DNA from: CAVQZA01 sp963718355
GTDB taxonomy: Bacteria; Actinomycetota; Thermoleophilia; Gaiellales; Gaiellaceae
Direction of reading: 5' to 3'
DNA length: 64,000 nt
Assembly: GCA_963718355.1 (NCBI GenBank)
Contig: CAVQZA010000010.1
Span: forward strand, 1 to 64,000
The first letter of the stretch is position 1; each line of letters starts with the position of its first letter. The notes under the pieces were generated by a model. The model saw nothing but the letters and a program-made list of their open reading frames with translations. It did not search any database and was not told the DNA's origin. Below, piece after piece: positions 24,833-32,896 of this stretch. The translations under genes and the position numbers were made by a program.

Positions 24833-25650
24833 TCAGTCGTGACCGGCGAGCCGCGTCAGCACCTCGTAGAGACCGGCGATGTCGCGGTGCTCGTAGCCGA
24901 GCCCTCGCGCGATCGTCAGGAGCTGATCGGCTGTCGCGGCGGATGGGAGCGGGACGTGCAGTTCCCGTCCGGTGCCGAGCGCGAGCGCAATGTCTTTCTG
25001 CATCAGGCTCATGTCGAACCAGGCGTCGTCGGGCAGGTCGAGGACGAGGTCTGTGCGGGCCTTCAGCATCGGCGAGCCGATCGGGCTCTGCGTCATCACC
25101 TCGACTGCGAGCTTGGGGTCGATTCCGGCGCGTGCGGCCAGGAGCAGGCCTTCGGAGAATGCGAGCATCTGCACGGCGAGGCTGATGTTGATCGCGAGCT
25201 TGAGCGCCAGTCCCTGCCCGTTGTCGCCGACGTGAGTCGGGCTGCCGAGCTCGCGGAGGATCGGCTCGACCCGAGCGTATGCCTGCTCGTCACCGCCGAC
25301 GCCTTCACGCGCTCGGCAACTTCGCGGCTCTTGCGCGGGCTCACCGTGCTCATGTCGACCCAGATCTTCGGTGCCGTGAGGCCTGCGAGGATCCCGTCGG
25401 CACCGGACGCGACGGCCTCCAGGACGTCGTCGTCGGGGAGCGAGGTGAAGACGATGTCGGCGGCCCGGGCGATCTCGCGGGGGGTGTTGTGCCAGTGCAG
25501 TCCCTCGTGCTCGAGGTCCTTCACCTGCGCGCGATCGCGCGCCTCGCCGTGGACGGTGTATCCGGCGGCGAGGAACCGGGCGGCCATGTTGCCGCCCATG
25601 TGTCCGAGACCTATGAAGCCGATCTTTGTGGTTGGCGTACCGGTGACCAC
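24833..25650 (-). pseudogene. 3-hydroxyisobutyrate dehydrogenase-like, internal deletion and frameshift
   Basis: From a GTG at 25650 the product begins KIGFIGLGHMGGNMAARFLA, the NAD(P) loop of the beta-hydroxyacid dehydrogenase family, and continues well to ERVKA. At about 25300 the frame changes and the protein resumes at VGGDEQAYARVEPILRELG, then DNGQGLALKLAINISLAVQM with the catalytic Lys of the family. About 26 residues, including the conserved DAPVSGG substrate motif that lies between these points in all relatives, are missing, and the rest is out of frame. The enzyme cannot be functional as read. Position: between the CouO-like gene and the b561-like gene. Confidence 0.75.
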
Positions 25651-25700
25651 TACCGGAATTCCTACTCGCTGCCCGGCTTGGCTACAAGTGCTCTTGCGGC

Positions 25701-26564
25701 TCAGAGACCGAGCAGCCGCACCGCGTTCTCCTTCAGGATCAGCGGCCGGACCTCGTCCTTGAACGGCGCCTGCTCGAAGTCGGCGAGCCAGCGGTCGGGC
25801 GTGATCAGCGGGAAGTCGGAGCCGAACAGGACTTTCTCGCGCAGCTGGGTGTTCGCGTACTGGATCAGCTGCGGCGGGAAGTACTTCGGGGACCAGCCGG
25901 AGAGGTCGATCCAGACATTCGCCTTGTGCAGGCAGATCGAGATCGCCTCGTCCTGCCACGGAAACGACGGGTGCGCGAGCACGATCTGCAGCTCGGGGAA
26001 GTCGGCGGCGACGTCGTCGAGGCACATCGGGTTCGAGTACTTGAGCTTCAGGCCGCCGCCGCCGGGAAGGCCGGTGCCGATTCCGCTGTGCCCGGTGTGG
26101 AAGAGCGCGGGGAGGCCGGCCGCCGCGATCGCCTCGTAAAGCGGGTACACGGCCGGGTCGTTGGGGAAGAACGCCTGGATGTTCGGGTGGAACTTGAAGC
26201 CCTTGACGTCGTAGTCGGCGATCAGCCGCTGCACGCGCTCCAGCGCGTCCGGGCGGGCCGGGTCGACGCTAGCGAACGGGATCAGCACATCCGGGTTCCC
26301 ACGCGCGGCCTCGGCGATCTCCTCGTTCGGGATCGGCGGACGGCCGCTGCGCGACTCCCAGTCGACGGTGAAGACGACCGCCGCCATCTTCCGCTCGCGG
26401 TAGTAGGCGGCGACGTCGTCCACCGTCGGCAGCTCCTGGCCGCTGTGGAAGTAGCGCTCCGCCGCCGCCCTGAGCTCGGGCGGCAGCGGGTCGTGCCCGG
26501 AGCGCGAGCGCTCCGTATGGACGTGCACGTCGATCGCGACGACGGCGGCGGGGTCGATGCTCAG
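25701..26564 (-). CDS. Amidohydrolase, CouO-like (4-hydroxyphenyl-beta-ketoacyl-CoA hydrolase family)
   Basis: About 287 residues. Metal-site features of amidohydrolase-2: DVHVHTE near the start, GFKFHPNIQAFFPND, LFHTGHSG, LAHPSFPWQDEA and FGSDFP. The run MAAVVFTVDWE, KYSNPM and IDLSGWSPKYFPP closely resembles proteins annotated as CouO-type hydrolases of p-coumaroyl-CoA beta-oxidation (recalled, not searched). No good ATG or GTG: the likely start is CTG 26564, overlapping the TGA of the O-demethylase gene; GTG 26528 is an alternative but cuts into the metal motif. Lactonase-type roles (LigI-like) are also conceivable. Confidence 0.7.
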   Translation of the reverse strand: MSIDPAAVVAIDVHVHTERSRSGHDPLPPELRAAAERYFHSGQELPTVDDVAAYYRERKMAAVVFTVDWESRSGRPPIPNEEIAEAARGNPDVLIPFASVDPARPDALERVQRLIADYDVKGFKFHPNIQAFFPNDPAVYPLYEAIAAAGLPALFHTGHSGIGTGLPGGGGLKLKYSNPMCLDDVAADFPELQIVLAHPSFPWQDEAISICLHKANVWIDLSGWSPKYFPPQLIQYANTQLREKVLFGSDFPLITPDRWLADFEQAPFKDEVRPLILKENAVRLLGL

Positions 26565-27955
26565 ACCAGTTCGGCCTTCGTGCGCCAGCCTTCCGCGTAC
26601 GACGTGCGCGGAGTCTCGGAGTAGGGGCACGGGCTGACGACGACGCGGATCTCGGTCTGCACGTGCCGCTCGACGACCGGCTTCGACGAGCCGCCGCCCT
26701 CCTCGCCCCACACCATCACGAGCTCGGCGCCGAGCTTGACGTCCATGTCGACCGTCCCCAGCGAGAGCATCGAGCGCTCGTTGAAGCTGTAGCCGGAGAA
26801 CGTCGAGACGCCGACCATCCGGTCGCCGTCCATGAGCCGGTCGTTCGGCCAGGTCGAGTAGTTCGAGAGCGGCAGGTCGATGTACTTGGCCGGCGTGCCC
26901 TTCTCGAACAGCGTGCCCATCGCGCGGGCGACGTCCTCGCCGTTCCAGGCCAGGGTCACCTTCTTGCGGTTCGGCGTGTCGGCCATCGCCTCGAGGGCCT
27001 CGCGGCCGACGAAGTCGTGGTCGAACTTCGCGAACGGCCAGTAGCCGAGCTCGTGCGGGGTCAGGTAGTAGTCCGAGATGTCTTCGGCGTAGTAGCTCCC
27101 GCCGAGCGAGCCCGTGGCCTCGTAGCCGTCACCCGGCAGCCACTCGCGGTACGCCTGCATCGTCTCGCCGGTGAAGACCGCCGGCAGCGGGCACGGGATC
27201 CAGCCGGACTCGAGCGTGTTGGTCGCGTAGACCCGCGAGCCGACCTGGCGGAGGCCGAAGTCCTTGCCCGCCTCGACGAGCGCGGCCGTGATGTCGTCGC
27301 CGTCCTCCCACGGGCCGAACAGCTCCATTCCGGGCACGCCGGACATGCCGTGGTGCAGCGCGCGCACCTTGTGCCCGCCGATCGTGAGCTCGCCCATGTT
27401 GAAGAACTTGATCTCGGGCAGCGGTCCGCCGTTGGCCTTCTCCAGCGCCTGCAGCGCGGTCGGGCCCTGCACTTGGTAGCGGTAGAGCTTGCGGCGCCCG
27501 GTCGGGTTCACGGCCGTTCGCTCGTCGCGCTCGCAGCTGACGTCGAAGCCGCCCGTCTCCGCGTGGTACTGCACCCAGTTGTGCGCCGAGGGGCGCCCGA
27601 CGAGGCTGATCCGGTTCTCCGAGAGGTAGAAGAGGATGGCGTCGCCGATCACGTAGCCGTCCTCGTTGCAGGCCACGAACTGCTTGGCCTTGTCGACGGC
27701 GAAGTTGTCGAGGGAGTTGATGGCGAGCGAGGAGAGCAGCGGGATCACGTCCGGGCCCTCGACGTAGAGGTCCGTCATGTGATGCGACTGGTCGAAGAGC
27801 GCACAGGTCTCTACCCACGAGCGCTGCTCGTCGCGCCAGTTCGTGAACTCGGCGGCGACCTTCGGATAGACGTACGGGCCGATCTGCGAATTCCGCGCCA
27901 TCTCGACGGGGCTTCCGACGGCTTCGATCTTGTCGGCAAGGCTCTTGTACGTCAT
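26561..27955 (-). CDS. ligM: THF-dependent aromatic O-demethylase, LigM/DesA family (copy 1)
   Basis: 464 residues, ATG at 27955. It resembles Sphingobium LigM along its whole length: VEMARNSQIGPYVYP (17-31), FTNWRDEQ, FDQSHHMTDLYV, GRPSAHNW (Arg 121), SRVYATNTLESGWIP (Tyr 243, the position of the catalytic Tyr in LigM), KFDHDFVGREALE, MVWGEEGGGSSKP. The family moves the methyl of vanillate or syringate-type compounds to tetrahydrofolate (GcvT fold), giving protocatechuate or 3-O-methylgallate plus 5-methyl-THF. Directly follows a methylene-THF reductase gene, the same pairing known in Sphingobium. Substrate choice between vanillate and syringate is not readable. Confidence 0.88.
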   Translation of the reverse strand: MTYKSLADKIEAVGSPVEMARNSQIGPYVYPKVAAEFTNWRDEQRSWVETCALFDQSHHMTDLYVEGPDVIPLLSSLAINSLDNFAVDKAKQFVACNEDGYVIGDAILFYLSENRISLVGRPSAHNWVQYHAETGGFDVSCERDERTAVNPTGRRKLYRYQVQGPTALQALEKANGGPLPEIKFFNMGELTIGGHKVRALHHGMSGVPGMELFGPWEDGDDITAALVEAGKDFGLRQVGSRVYATNTLESGWIPCPLPAVFTGETMQAYREWLPGDGYEATGSLGGSYYAEDISDYYLTPHELGYWPFAKFDHDFVGREALEAMADTPNRKKVTLAWNGEDVARAMGTLFEKGTPAKYIDLPLSNYSTWPNDRLMDGDRMVGVSTFSGYSFNERSMLSLGTVDMDVKLGAELVMVWGEEGGGSSKPVVERHVQTEIRVVVSPCPYSETPRTSYAEGWRTKAELV

Positions 27956-27989
27956 TGCACAACCTCCTCGGTGAACGTGGGTCGGGAGA

Positions 27990-29528
27990 CTACTTCAATC
28001 CGTGATGATCGCGACCTAGGAAAGTATTGGCCCACGCGCTCGTCCGCGCGAGCGCATTGTCCTTCGTCACGACCGGGCCTTCGAGCATCGATTCCTCCTC
28101 GCCGTAGGCCTTGAGCCGTTCGTAGGCCTGCGACCAGATGCACTCCGTGTCGTAGACCTCGCAGAGCCCCTCGCGGGTGCCGCCGCAGGGCCCGTTGCGC
28201 TGGTTCTTGGCGCACTCCGACTCGGGGCAGACGTAGGCGATGTCCGGCAGCGAGCAGTCGCCGCAGTCGCGGCAGTGGAAGAGCGGCACCTTTGCCGCCT
28301 GCTCGAGCGCGTGCGCGACCTTGCCCACCGGGGCGGGCGCCTTGTCGATCGCTCCGTAGAGCGCCCGTCCCGCCGGGAAGAGGGGCGCGCCGTCCGCGAA
28401 GGCCATGGTGTGCAGACGCCGGCTGAAGCGGTACTTCAGCGGCACGGGGAGATCGGTGTGTCGCTTCTCCTTCGACTCGAGGTACGACGCGCTCACCGTG
28501 TCGGACGAAAGCCCGGTGTCGGGGTCGGGCTCGAAGAAGTGGAACTCGTCGGGCATCGCGTAGCGGATCTCGCGCGCCACCGCGAGCCAGTCGTCGGCGT
28601 AGGCCTGCGACCTGTCGAGGATCTCGCCGAACGTGGACGCGGGCATGTGGCCGCCGAGGTACACGCCGTCGAAGCCGAGCCCGCGCACGACGGCGACGTG
28701 CTTCGCGGCGAGGTCGACGAAGAACGCGAGGCCCTTGTCCGGGCTCGCCCCGTGGCGCTCCGCCACCTCGAGCAGCTCGTCGGTGACGATCGCGCCCGGG
28801 ATCTTCCCCGCGTTGAACGCGCGCGCCGCACCGCGCGAGAGGAGATAGACGTTCGCCAGCGTGTGGAGCTGCAGGCCCTCGCGCCGGATCCAGCGCAGCA
28901 GCTCGTCGTCCTTGCGCGTGTCCCAGCCGATCTGGTTGATCACGAACCGCGCGCCGGCCTCCGCCTTCTTCTTCAGCTTGAAGTACTGCGGCATCACCTC
29001 GCGCTCGTGGCGCTTGTGGTTCGTCACCACACAGCCGAGGAAAAAGTCGGTGCGGTCGAGCCGCTGGCCGGGCTTGCGGTCGTCCGGCAGCCCCTCGTTC
29101 ATCTCGGCGAGCATGCTGACCAGCCCAACCGAGTCAATGTCAAAAACAGGTGCCGCGAGGCCCTTGTGGCCCGTGATCGGATAGTCGCCGGAGAGCGCGA
29201 GGACGTTCTGGAAGCCCTCCGAACCGAGTTTCCAGGCGCGGCTCTCGAGCGCGTTTCTGTTCCAGTCCTTGCAGGAGAGGTGGATGATCACCTCCTGGCC
29301 GCGCGAGATCAGGTCGGTCCCGAGCGTGTCCGGGGCGAGCATCGCGTTGCCGCCGGGGTTGTCCGTGATCGAGAGGACATCGAAGCGCGGGTCGTCGCTC
29401 AGCTCACGCGCAACTTCGAGCAGCTGGCGGCCGGTGTCTGCGGTGATCAGGCCCCGGCTCGTGACGAGCTCCGCGGCGACGACGAACTTGCCGTCCTGCC
29501 CAAACCGCTCGCGGAGCGGCGTCGTCAC
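27990..29528 (-). CDS. metF: Methylenetetrahydrofolate reductase with zinc-binding C-terminal domain
   Basis: 512 residues from GTG 29528, overlapping the dioxygenase stop (GTGA). N-terminal MTHFR TIM barrel (about 10-330: VAAELVTSRG, SITDNPGG, NVLALSGDYP, FFLGCVVTNH, ARFVINQIGWD). The C-terminal 150 residues hold the MTHFR_C cysteine cluster CRDCGDC ... CPESECAKNQRNGPCGG. In O-demethylating bacteria MetF oxidises methyl-THF made by LigM back to methylene-THF so the folate can be reused. Its place directly upstream of ligM supports this catabolic role over methionine synthesis. Confidence 0.9.
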   Translation of the reverse strand: MTTPLRERFGQDGKFVVAAELVTSRGLITADTGRQLLEVARELSDDPRFDVLSITDNPGGNAMLAPDTLGTDLISRGQEVIIHLSCKDWNRNALESRAWKLGSEGFQNVLALSGDYPITGHKGLAAPVFDIDSVGLVSMLAEMNEGLPDDRKPGQRLDRTDFFLGCVVTNHKRHEREVMPQYFKLKKKAEAGARFVINQIGWDTRKDDELLRWIRREGLQLHTLANVYLLSRGAARAFNAGKIPGAIVTDELLEVAERHGASPDKGLAFFVDLAAKHVAVVRGLGFDGVYLGGHMPASTFGEILDRSQAYADDWLAVAREIRYAMPDEFHFFEPDPDTGLSSDTVSASYLESKEKRHTDLPVPLKYRFSRRLHTMAFADGAPLFPAGRALYGAIDKAPAPVGKVAHALEQAAKVPLFHCRDCGDCSLPDIAYVCPESECAKNQRNGPCGGTREGLCEVYDTECIWSQAYERLKAYGEEESMLEGPVVTKDNALARTSAWANTFLGRDHHGLK

Positions 29529-30475
29529 TCCTCGACGCTCGGGGTGCCGTAGGTGTGGAAGCTCTCGATCGTCTGCACGCCCCAGAACTGGCCGCGCTTG
29601 CGCTCCTCGAGCGACCAGACGACCGTCTCGAAGTCTGGGTCGTAGACGAAGTAACCGCCGGTCGTGACCTCGATCCTGTTGCCGCCGGGCTCGAAGCCGT
29701 AGAGGAAGAAGCCCGCGGCGACTCCGTGCTTCGACGGCGCCGCCTCGATCGGAACGTCGTTGTCGACGAAGAGATCGGCGGCGCGGAGGCACTCCTCGCG
29801 CGTGTCGACCCAGAACGAGATGTGGTGGAGCCGGCCACGGAGGCCTGCGTGGTCGGCGACGTAGATCAGCTCGTGCGCCGCGATCGAGAGGCTCATCCAG
29901 GCTCCCAGCTCGCTGCCGTCCTCGAGCTCGATCCGCTCGTAGCAGCGATAGCCGAGCAGGTCCTCCGCGAAGACGCGGCTCGCGCGCACGTCCGCGGCGA
30001 GGTGGTTGACGTGGTCGAGCCGCTTGACGGCAGCGCCGCGGCCGACGTAGCGCTGCGGCTGGTTCTTCCACGACGGCTCGAGGTGCTCCGGCGCGACGTA
30101 GCGCTCGGCCTCGTAGTAGAGCTCGAAGCGGTGGCCGTCGGGATCGGTGAACTGGTAGGCGGGGCCGTGGCCGACGTCGCCGTCGATCCAGCCCTGGCCG
30201 AGCCCGGTCGCCTCGATCGCGGCGACGCGCCGCTCGAGCGCCTCGGGGCTCCAGGCACGCAGCGCTGTGTGGCCCGGCCCGTTGTGGGGCGCTTCGGTCA
30301 GCTTCAGGCTGTAGCGGAGGTAGTCGCCCCAGCCGCGCAGGTAGACCGACTGGCCCTCGCGGGCCTCGATCTCCATCCCGAGCACCTCGACGAAGAAGCG
30401 CAGGCTCTCCTCCGGCTTCGGCGTCAGCAGCTCGGCATGGCCGATCCGCGCGACGTCGTGCATGGGATCGGTCAC
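29525..30475 (-). CDS. Type I (VOC) extradiol ring-cleavage dioxygenase
   Basis: 316 residues from GTG 30475 after GAGGGAC; ATG 30463 is the alternative. Two glyoxalase-like modules (about 11-125 and 152-285). The C-terminal module has the 2-His-1-Glu iron site of catechol 2,3-dioxygenases: LDHVNH (His 155), GRLHHISFW (His 217 or 218) and GNRIEV (Glu 269), with second-shell His 201 (AHELIYV) and His 250. Cleaves catecholic rings next to the hydroxyls with O2. Genes on both sides (GalB- and GalC-like, MetF, LigM) suggest a protocatechuate, gallate or 3-O-methylgallate substrate, which in known pathways is handled by unrelated LigAB-type enzymes. Confidence 0.85.
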   Translation of the reverse strand: MTDPMHDVARIGHAELLTPKPEESLRFFVEVLGMEIEAREGQSVYLRGWGDYLRYSLKLTEAPHNGPGHTALRAWSPEALERRVAAIEATGLGQGWIDGDVGHGPAYQFTDPDGHRFELYYEAERYVAPEHLEPSWKNQPQRYVGRGAAVKRLDHVNHLAADVRASRVFAEDLLGYRCYERIELEDGSELGAWMSLSIAAHELIYVADHAGLRGRLHHISFWVDTREECLRAADLFVDNDVPIEAAPSKHGVAAGFFLYGFEPGGNRIEVTTGGYFVYDPDFETVVWSLEERKRGQFWGVQTIESFHTYGTPSVEE

Positions 30476-30532
30476 GCGCGTCCCTCGCCGGCGGCGGCTC
30501 CCGCCGGGCGGAGCCCGGCTCCGCCGCGGCCT

Positions 30533-30611
30533 GGCGCCGCTGACGGCACGGTGCTCTCCGGCCCCGTGTTGCTCACACTGTGACCTCCGGCCCCGCACCG
30601 CCAGCGGCGCC
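30533..30611. promoter_or_regulatory. Likely promoter/operator region before the dioxygenase gene
   Basis: The 175-nt gap is the longest inside this operon. It holds a 10-bp inverted repeat GGCGCCGCTG (30533-30542)/CAGCGGCGCC (30602-30611), a direct repeat CTCCGGCCCCG, and in the loop a perfect TCACA-C-TGTGA palindrome (30573-30583). I infer a separate promoter or an operator for the dioxygenase-metF-ligM unit. Confidence 0.4.
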
Positions 30612-30650
30612 CGAGGAACACGCGGGCAACAGCGGTTGGCACAGGGCGAC

Positions 30651-31271
30651 TCACGGCTCTACCAGCGCTCGCAGGCCGTCCAGGTCGTACGAAAGCGCGC
30701 CGGCCTCGAGCTTCGCGCGCTTCTCCACCTCGCGCTCGGCGCGCGCGCGCGCGGCGGCGAGCACCTCGTCGACCCGCTCGGCCTCGACGACGACGGCGCC
30801 GTCGGTGTCGAGCACGACCGCGTCGCCCTGGCGGATGGTCGCGCCGCCGACCACGACCTGGATTCCGATCGTCCCGGGTACCGTCTTGTCGGCGCCGTTG
30901 ACCCGCACGTAGCGCGCCCAGATCGGGAGGCCGAGCTCGCGGAGCTCGTCGACGTCGCGCACCGCAGCATCGACGAGCAGCGCCGCCACGCCTCGGCCCT
31001 TCGCCTGGGTCGCGAGCAGCTCGCCGATCAGCGCGAACGGGGCGGGCTCCGGCATCGTGAGCACGAGCACCTCGCCGGGGAGCGCCTGCGCAACGGCCGC
31101 ATGCACCATCAGGTTGTCGTTCTGGCCGCAGCGCACCGTGCGCGCGGGGCCCGCGGCCCGAGAACCGGGCAGGATCTGGATCAGCGGGAAGTCAACCACG
31201 GGCGAGCGCGCGGCGGCCTCGTGCACGGTCGCGCTCCCGAGCCGCGCGAGCTCCGCATAGGTGTCGCTCAC
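30651..31271 (-). CDS. galC: 4-carboxy-4-hydroxy-2-oxoadipate aldolase-like (LigK/GalC, RraA fold)
   Basis: 206 residues from GTG 31271 overlapping the galB-like stop. The RraA/HMG aldolase core is present: DNLMVHAAVAQALPGEVLVL, FALIGELLATQAKGRGV, LLVDAAVRDVDEL (Asp 101, Arg 105-Asp 106, the metal/pyruvate-binding motif), then GDAVVLDTDGAVVV. The C-terminal helix EKRAKLEAGALSYDLDG is like CHA aldolases and absent from short RraA proteins. The enzyme splits 4-carboxy-4-hydroxy-2-oxoadipate to pyruvate and oxaloacetate, last step of gallate and protocatechuate 4,5-cleavage. Adjacent GalB-like gene supports this. Confidence 0.78.
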   Translation of the reverse strand: MSDTYAELARLGSATVHEAAARSPVVDFPLIQILPGSRAAGPARTVRCGQNDNLMVHAAVAQALPGEVLVLTMPEPAPFALIGELLATQAKGRGVAALLVDAAVRDVDELRELGLPIWARYVRVNGADKTVPGTIGIQVVVGGATIRQGDAVVLDTDGAVVVEAERVDEVLAAARARAEREVEKRAKLEAGALSYDLDGLRALVEP

Positions 31272-31981
31272 AGTGCGTCCACGACCTGCGGCGTCACGCG
31301 CTGAAACGCCTCCGCGTAGCGGATCGCGGCGTTGCCGGAGGAGCGGCGCGCATGGTTCGCGCGCTGCTCGGCGCGCTGGGCGTAGTAGGTCTGGAGGTAG
31401 GCCTGCGCCTTCATCTCCGCCATCGCAGCCTGCTTGGCCTCGATCACCGGCGTGATGTCGACGAACGTCGTCGGCGTGAAGTTGCAGAGCTCGGGCTGGT
31501 GCGGCTCGAACAGCAGGAGCTCCGGTGGCTGCACCGTCTCGAACGCGCTCGCGACGCCTGCGCCCGCGGCGAGCGCGCGCGCCCGCTCGACGGCGAAGTA
31601 CGCGGCGGCATGGTCCGGGTTGAACTTGTCGCTGTCCGTGTGCGTGATCAGCACGTCGGGCGCGAAGTCGCGGATGCGGTCGGCGATCTTCACGAGCCCC
31701 GCCTTGTCGATGTCGAGCGGGTAGTCGCCGAGGTCGAGAGACTCGAACTCGGCGCCGAGGGCTGCCGCGGCCCGCTCTGCTTCGCCGTGGCGGATCTCCT
31801 TGACGCGCTCGACCGTCATCCCCGGCTCCTTCCAGAGCTCGCCGGACTCGCCCTGCTCGCCGTACGACAGCGCGAGCACGCGCGCCTCGCCGCCGCCGGC
31901 GGTCGTGACTGCGACCGCGCCGCCCGCCCGCCAGACGAAGTCGGCGGAGTGCGCGCCGATCACCATCAGCTTGCGGCTCAC
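31268..31981 (-). CDS. galB: 4-oxalomesaconate hydratase, GalB type (PIG-L fold)
   Basis: 237 residues from GTG 31981, 4-bp overlaps on both sides. The PIG-L metal motif is AHSAD (His 11, Asp 14) with His 124 in FNPDH. Beyond this, ADFVWRAGGA, LSYGEQGES, LWKEPGMTVERVK, LGDYPLD, LLFEPHQPE and FVDITPV match the Pseudomonas GalB subgroup rather than sugar deacetylases. GalB hydrates 4-oxalomesaconate to 4-carboxy-4-hydroxy-2-oxoadipate, the substrate of the next gene's product. Together they give the two last steps of the gallate pathway. A GalD-type tautomerase is not seen in the window. Confidence 0.82.
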   Translation of the reverse strand: MSRKLMVIGAHSADFVWRAGGAVAVTTAGGGEARVLALSYGEQGESGELWKEPGMTVERVKEIRHGEAERAAAALGAEFESLDLGDYPLDIDKAGLVKIADRIRDFAPDVLITHTDSDKFNPDHAAAYFAVERARALAAGAGVASAFETVQPPELLLFEPHQPELCNFTPTTFVDITPVIEAKQAAMAEMKAQAYLQTYYAQRAEQRANHARRSSGNAAIRYAEAFQRVTPQVVDAL

Positions 31982-32892
31982 AGGACGAGCCGCCGGGAGT
32001 TGTCGACGATCATCGTCCGGACGTCGTCCTCGCCGAAGCCCGCGTCGAGCAGCCGGTCGGCCCAGAGCGCCATGCCGTCCTCGACCGGCGGATAGTCAGG
32101 ATTCCCGCAGTCGCTCGAGAAGATCGTCCGCTCGACGCCGACCGCGCGGACGCCGTCGAAGACGTGCTCCCAGGTCGTCTTGCCGCTCAGCGGTGTGCTG
32201 AGACAGCGCTCGACGAGGCAGCCGCGGTCGGCGAGCGCGACCTGGTCCTCGATCGAGAACTTCTGGCACGTGAACTCCGGGTGCGTGACGACGACGGAGG
32301 CGATGCCCTCCTCGAATGCCGCGTCGACGACCGCGAAGGTGTCGTCGCGGGCGAGGTGCGCGGTCGCGAGGATCAGCCCGTGCCGCGCGATCGTCCGGAG
32401 CACGTCGCGAGTCGCGCGCAGGATCTGGCCGTCGCCGTCTGTCACATAGACGGGCTCGATGCTGAGCCCGAGCCCGTGCAGCTCGTGCTGGATCTTCGCC
32501 CAGAGCGGCACCTTGTCGCCGGGCTTCGGCTCGGTGCGGCCGGCGGTCTCCGCGGGCGAGTCGACGGTCGGCATCCAGACGATTCGCGCGCCCTCGCGGG
32601 CCGCGATCTCGACTGCGAGCGCGTTCATCCCGCCGACCGCCTGGTTCAGGGTCAGCGTGCCGACCACATGGAGGCCCGTGACGCCGGAGACGACCGTGGC
32701 GCGCTCGGCGGTGGAGGTGTAGTGCGACTTGAGCCCGAAGCCGGCGAGCCCGACCTCCTTGAAGCGGCCGGCAAGCGTGATGTCGTCGATCCGGCGTGGG
32801 ATCACATCCGGGTCGACGTGGATGTGGAGGTCGTAGGCCCCCTCTACGAGGGCTCGGGCGCGGTCGGTCGGCTGCTCGTGCACGCCGCTCAT
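31978..32892 (-). CDS. DUF6282 amidohydrolase-like protein
   Basis: 304 residues, ATG at 32892. TIM-barrel hydrolase features: YDLHIHVDPD (HxH metal pair) near residue 18, GFGLKSHYTSTAERA, TLTLNQAVGGMNALAVE, IVWMPTVDS, ILATAHLARDD, VVTHPEF and FSSDCGN near the end. The family is frequent beside aromatic or lactone catabolic genes, but no reaction is established. In this operon it could open a lactone such as a pyrone dicarboxylate; that is inference. Overlaps the galB-like gene by 4 bp. Confidence 0.7.
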   Translation of the reverse strand: MSGVHEQPTDRARALVEGAYDLHIHVDPDVIPRRIDDITLAGRFKEVGLAGFGLKSHYTSTAERATVVSGVTGLHVVGTLTLNQAVGGMNALAVEIAAREGARIVWMPTVDSPAETAGRTEPKPGDKVPLWAKIQHELHGLGLSIEPVYVTDGDGQILRATRDVLRTIARHGLILATAHLARDDTFAVVDAAFEEGIASVVVTHPEFTCQKFSIEDQVALADRGCLVERCLSTPLSGKTTWEHVFDGVRAVGVERTIFSSDCGNPDYPPVEDGMALWADRLLDAGFGEDDVRTMIVDNSRRLVL

Positions 32893-32896
32893 CGGC

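Noticed and set aside
31268..31981. GlcNAc-type PIG-L deacetylase
   Set aside because: Residues outside the metal site follow the GalB subgroup and neighbours are gallate-pathway genes.
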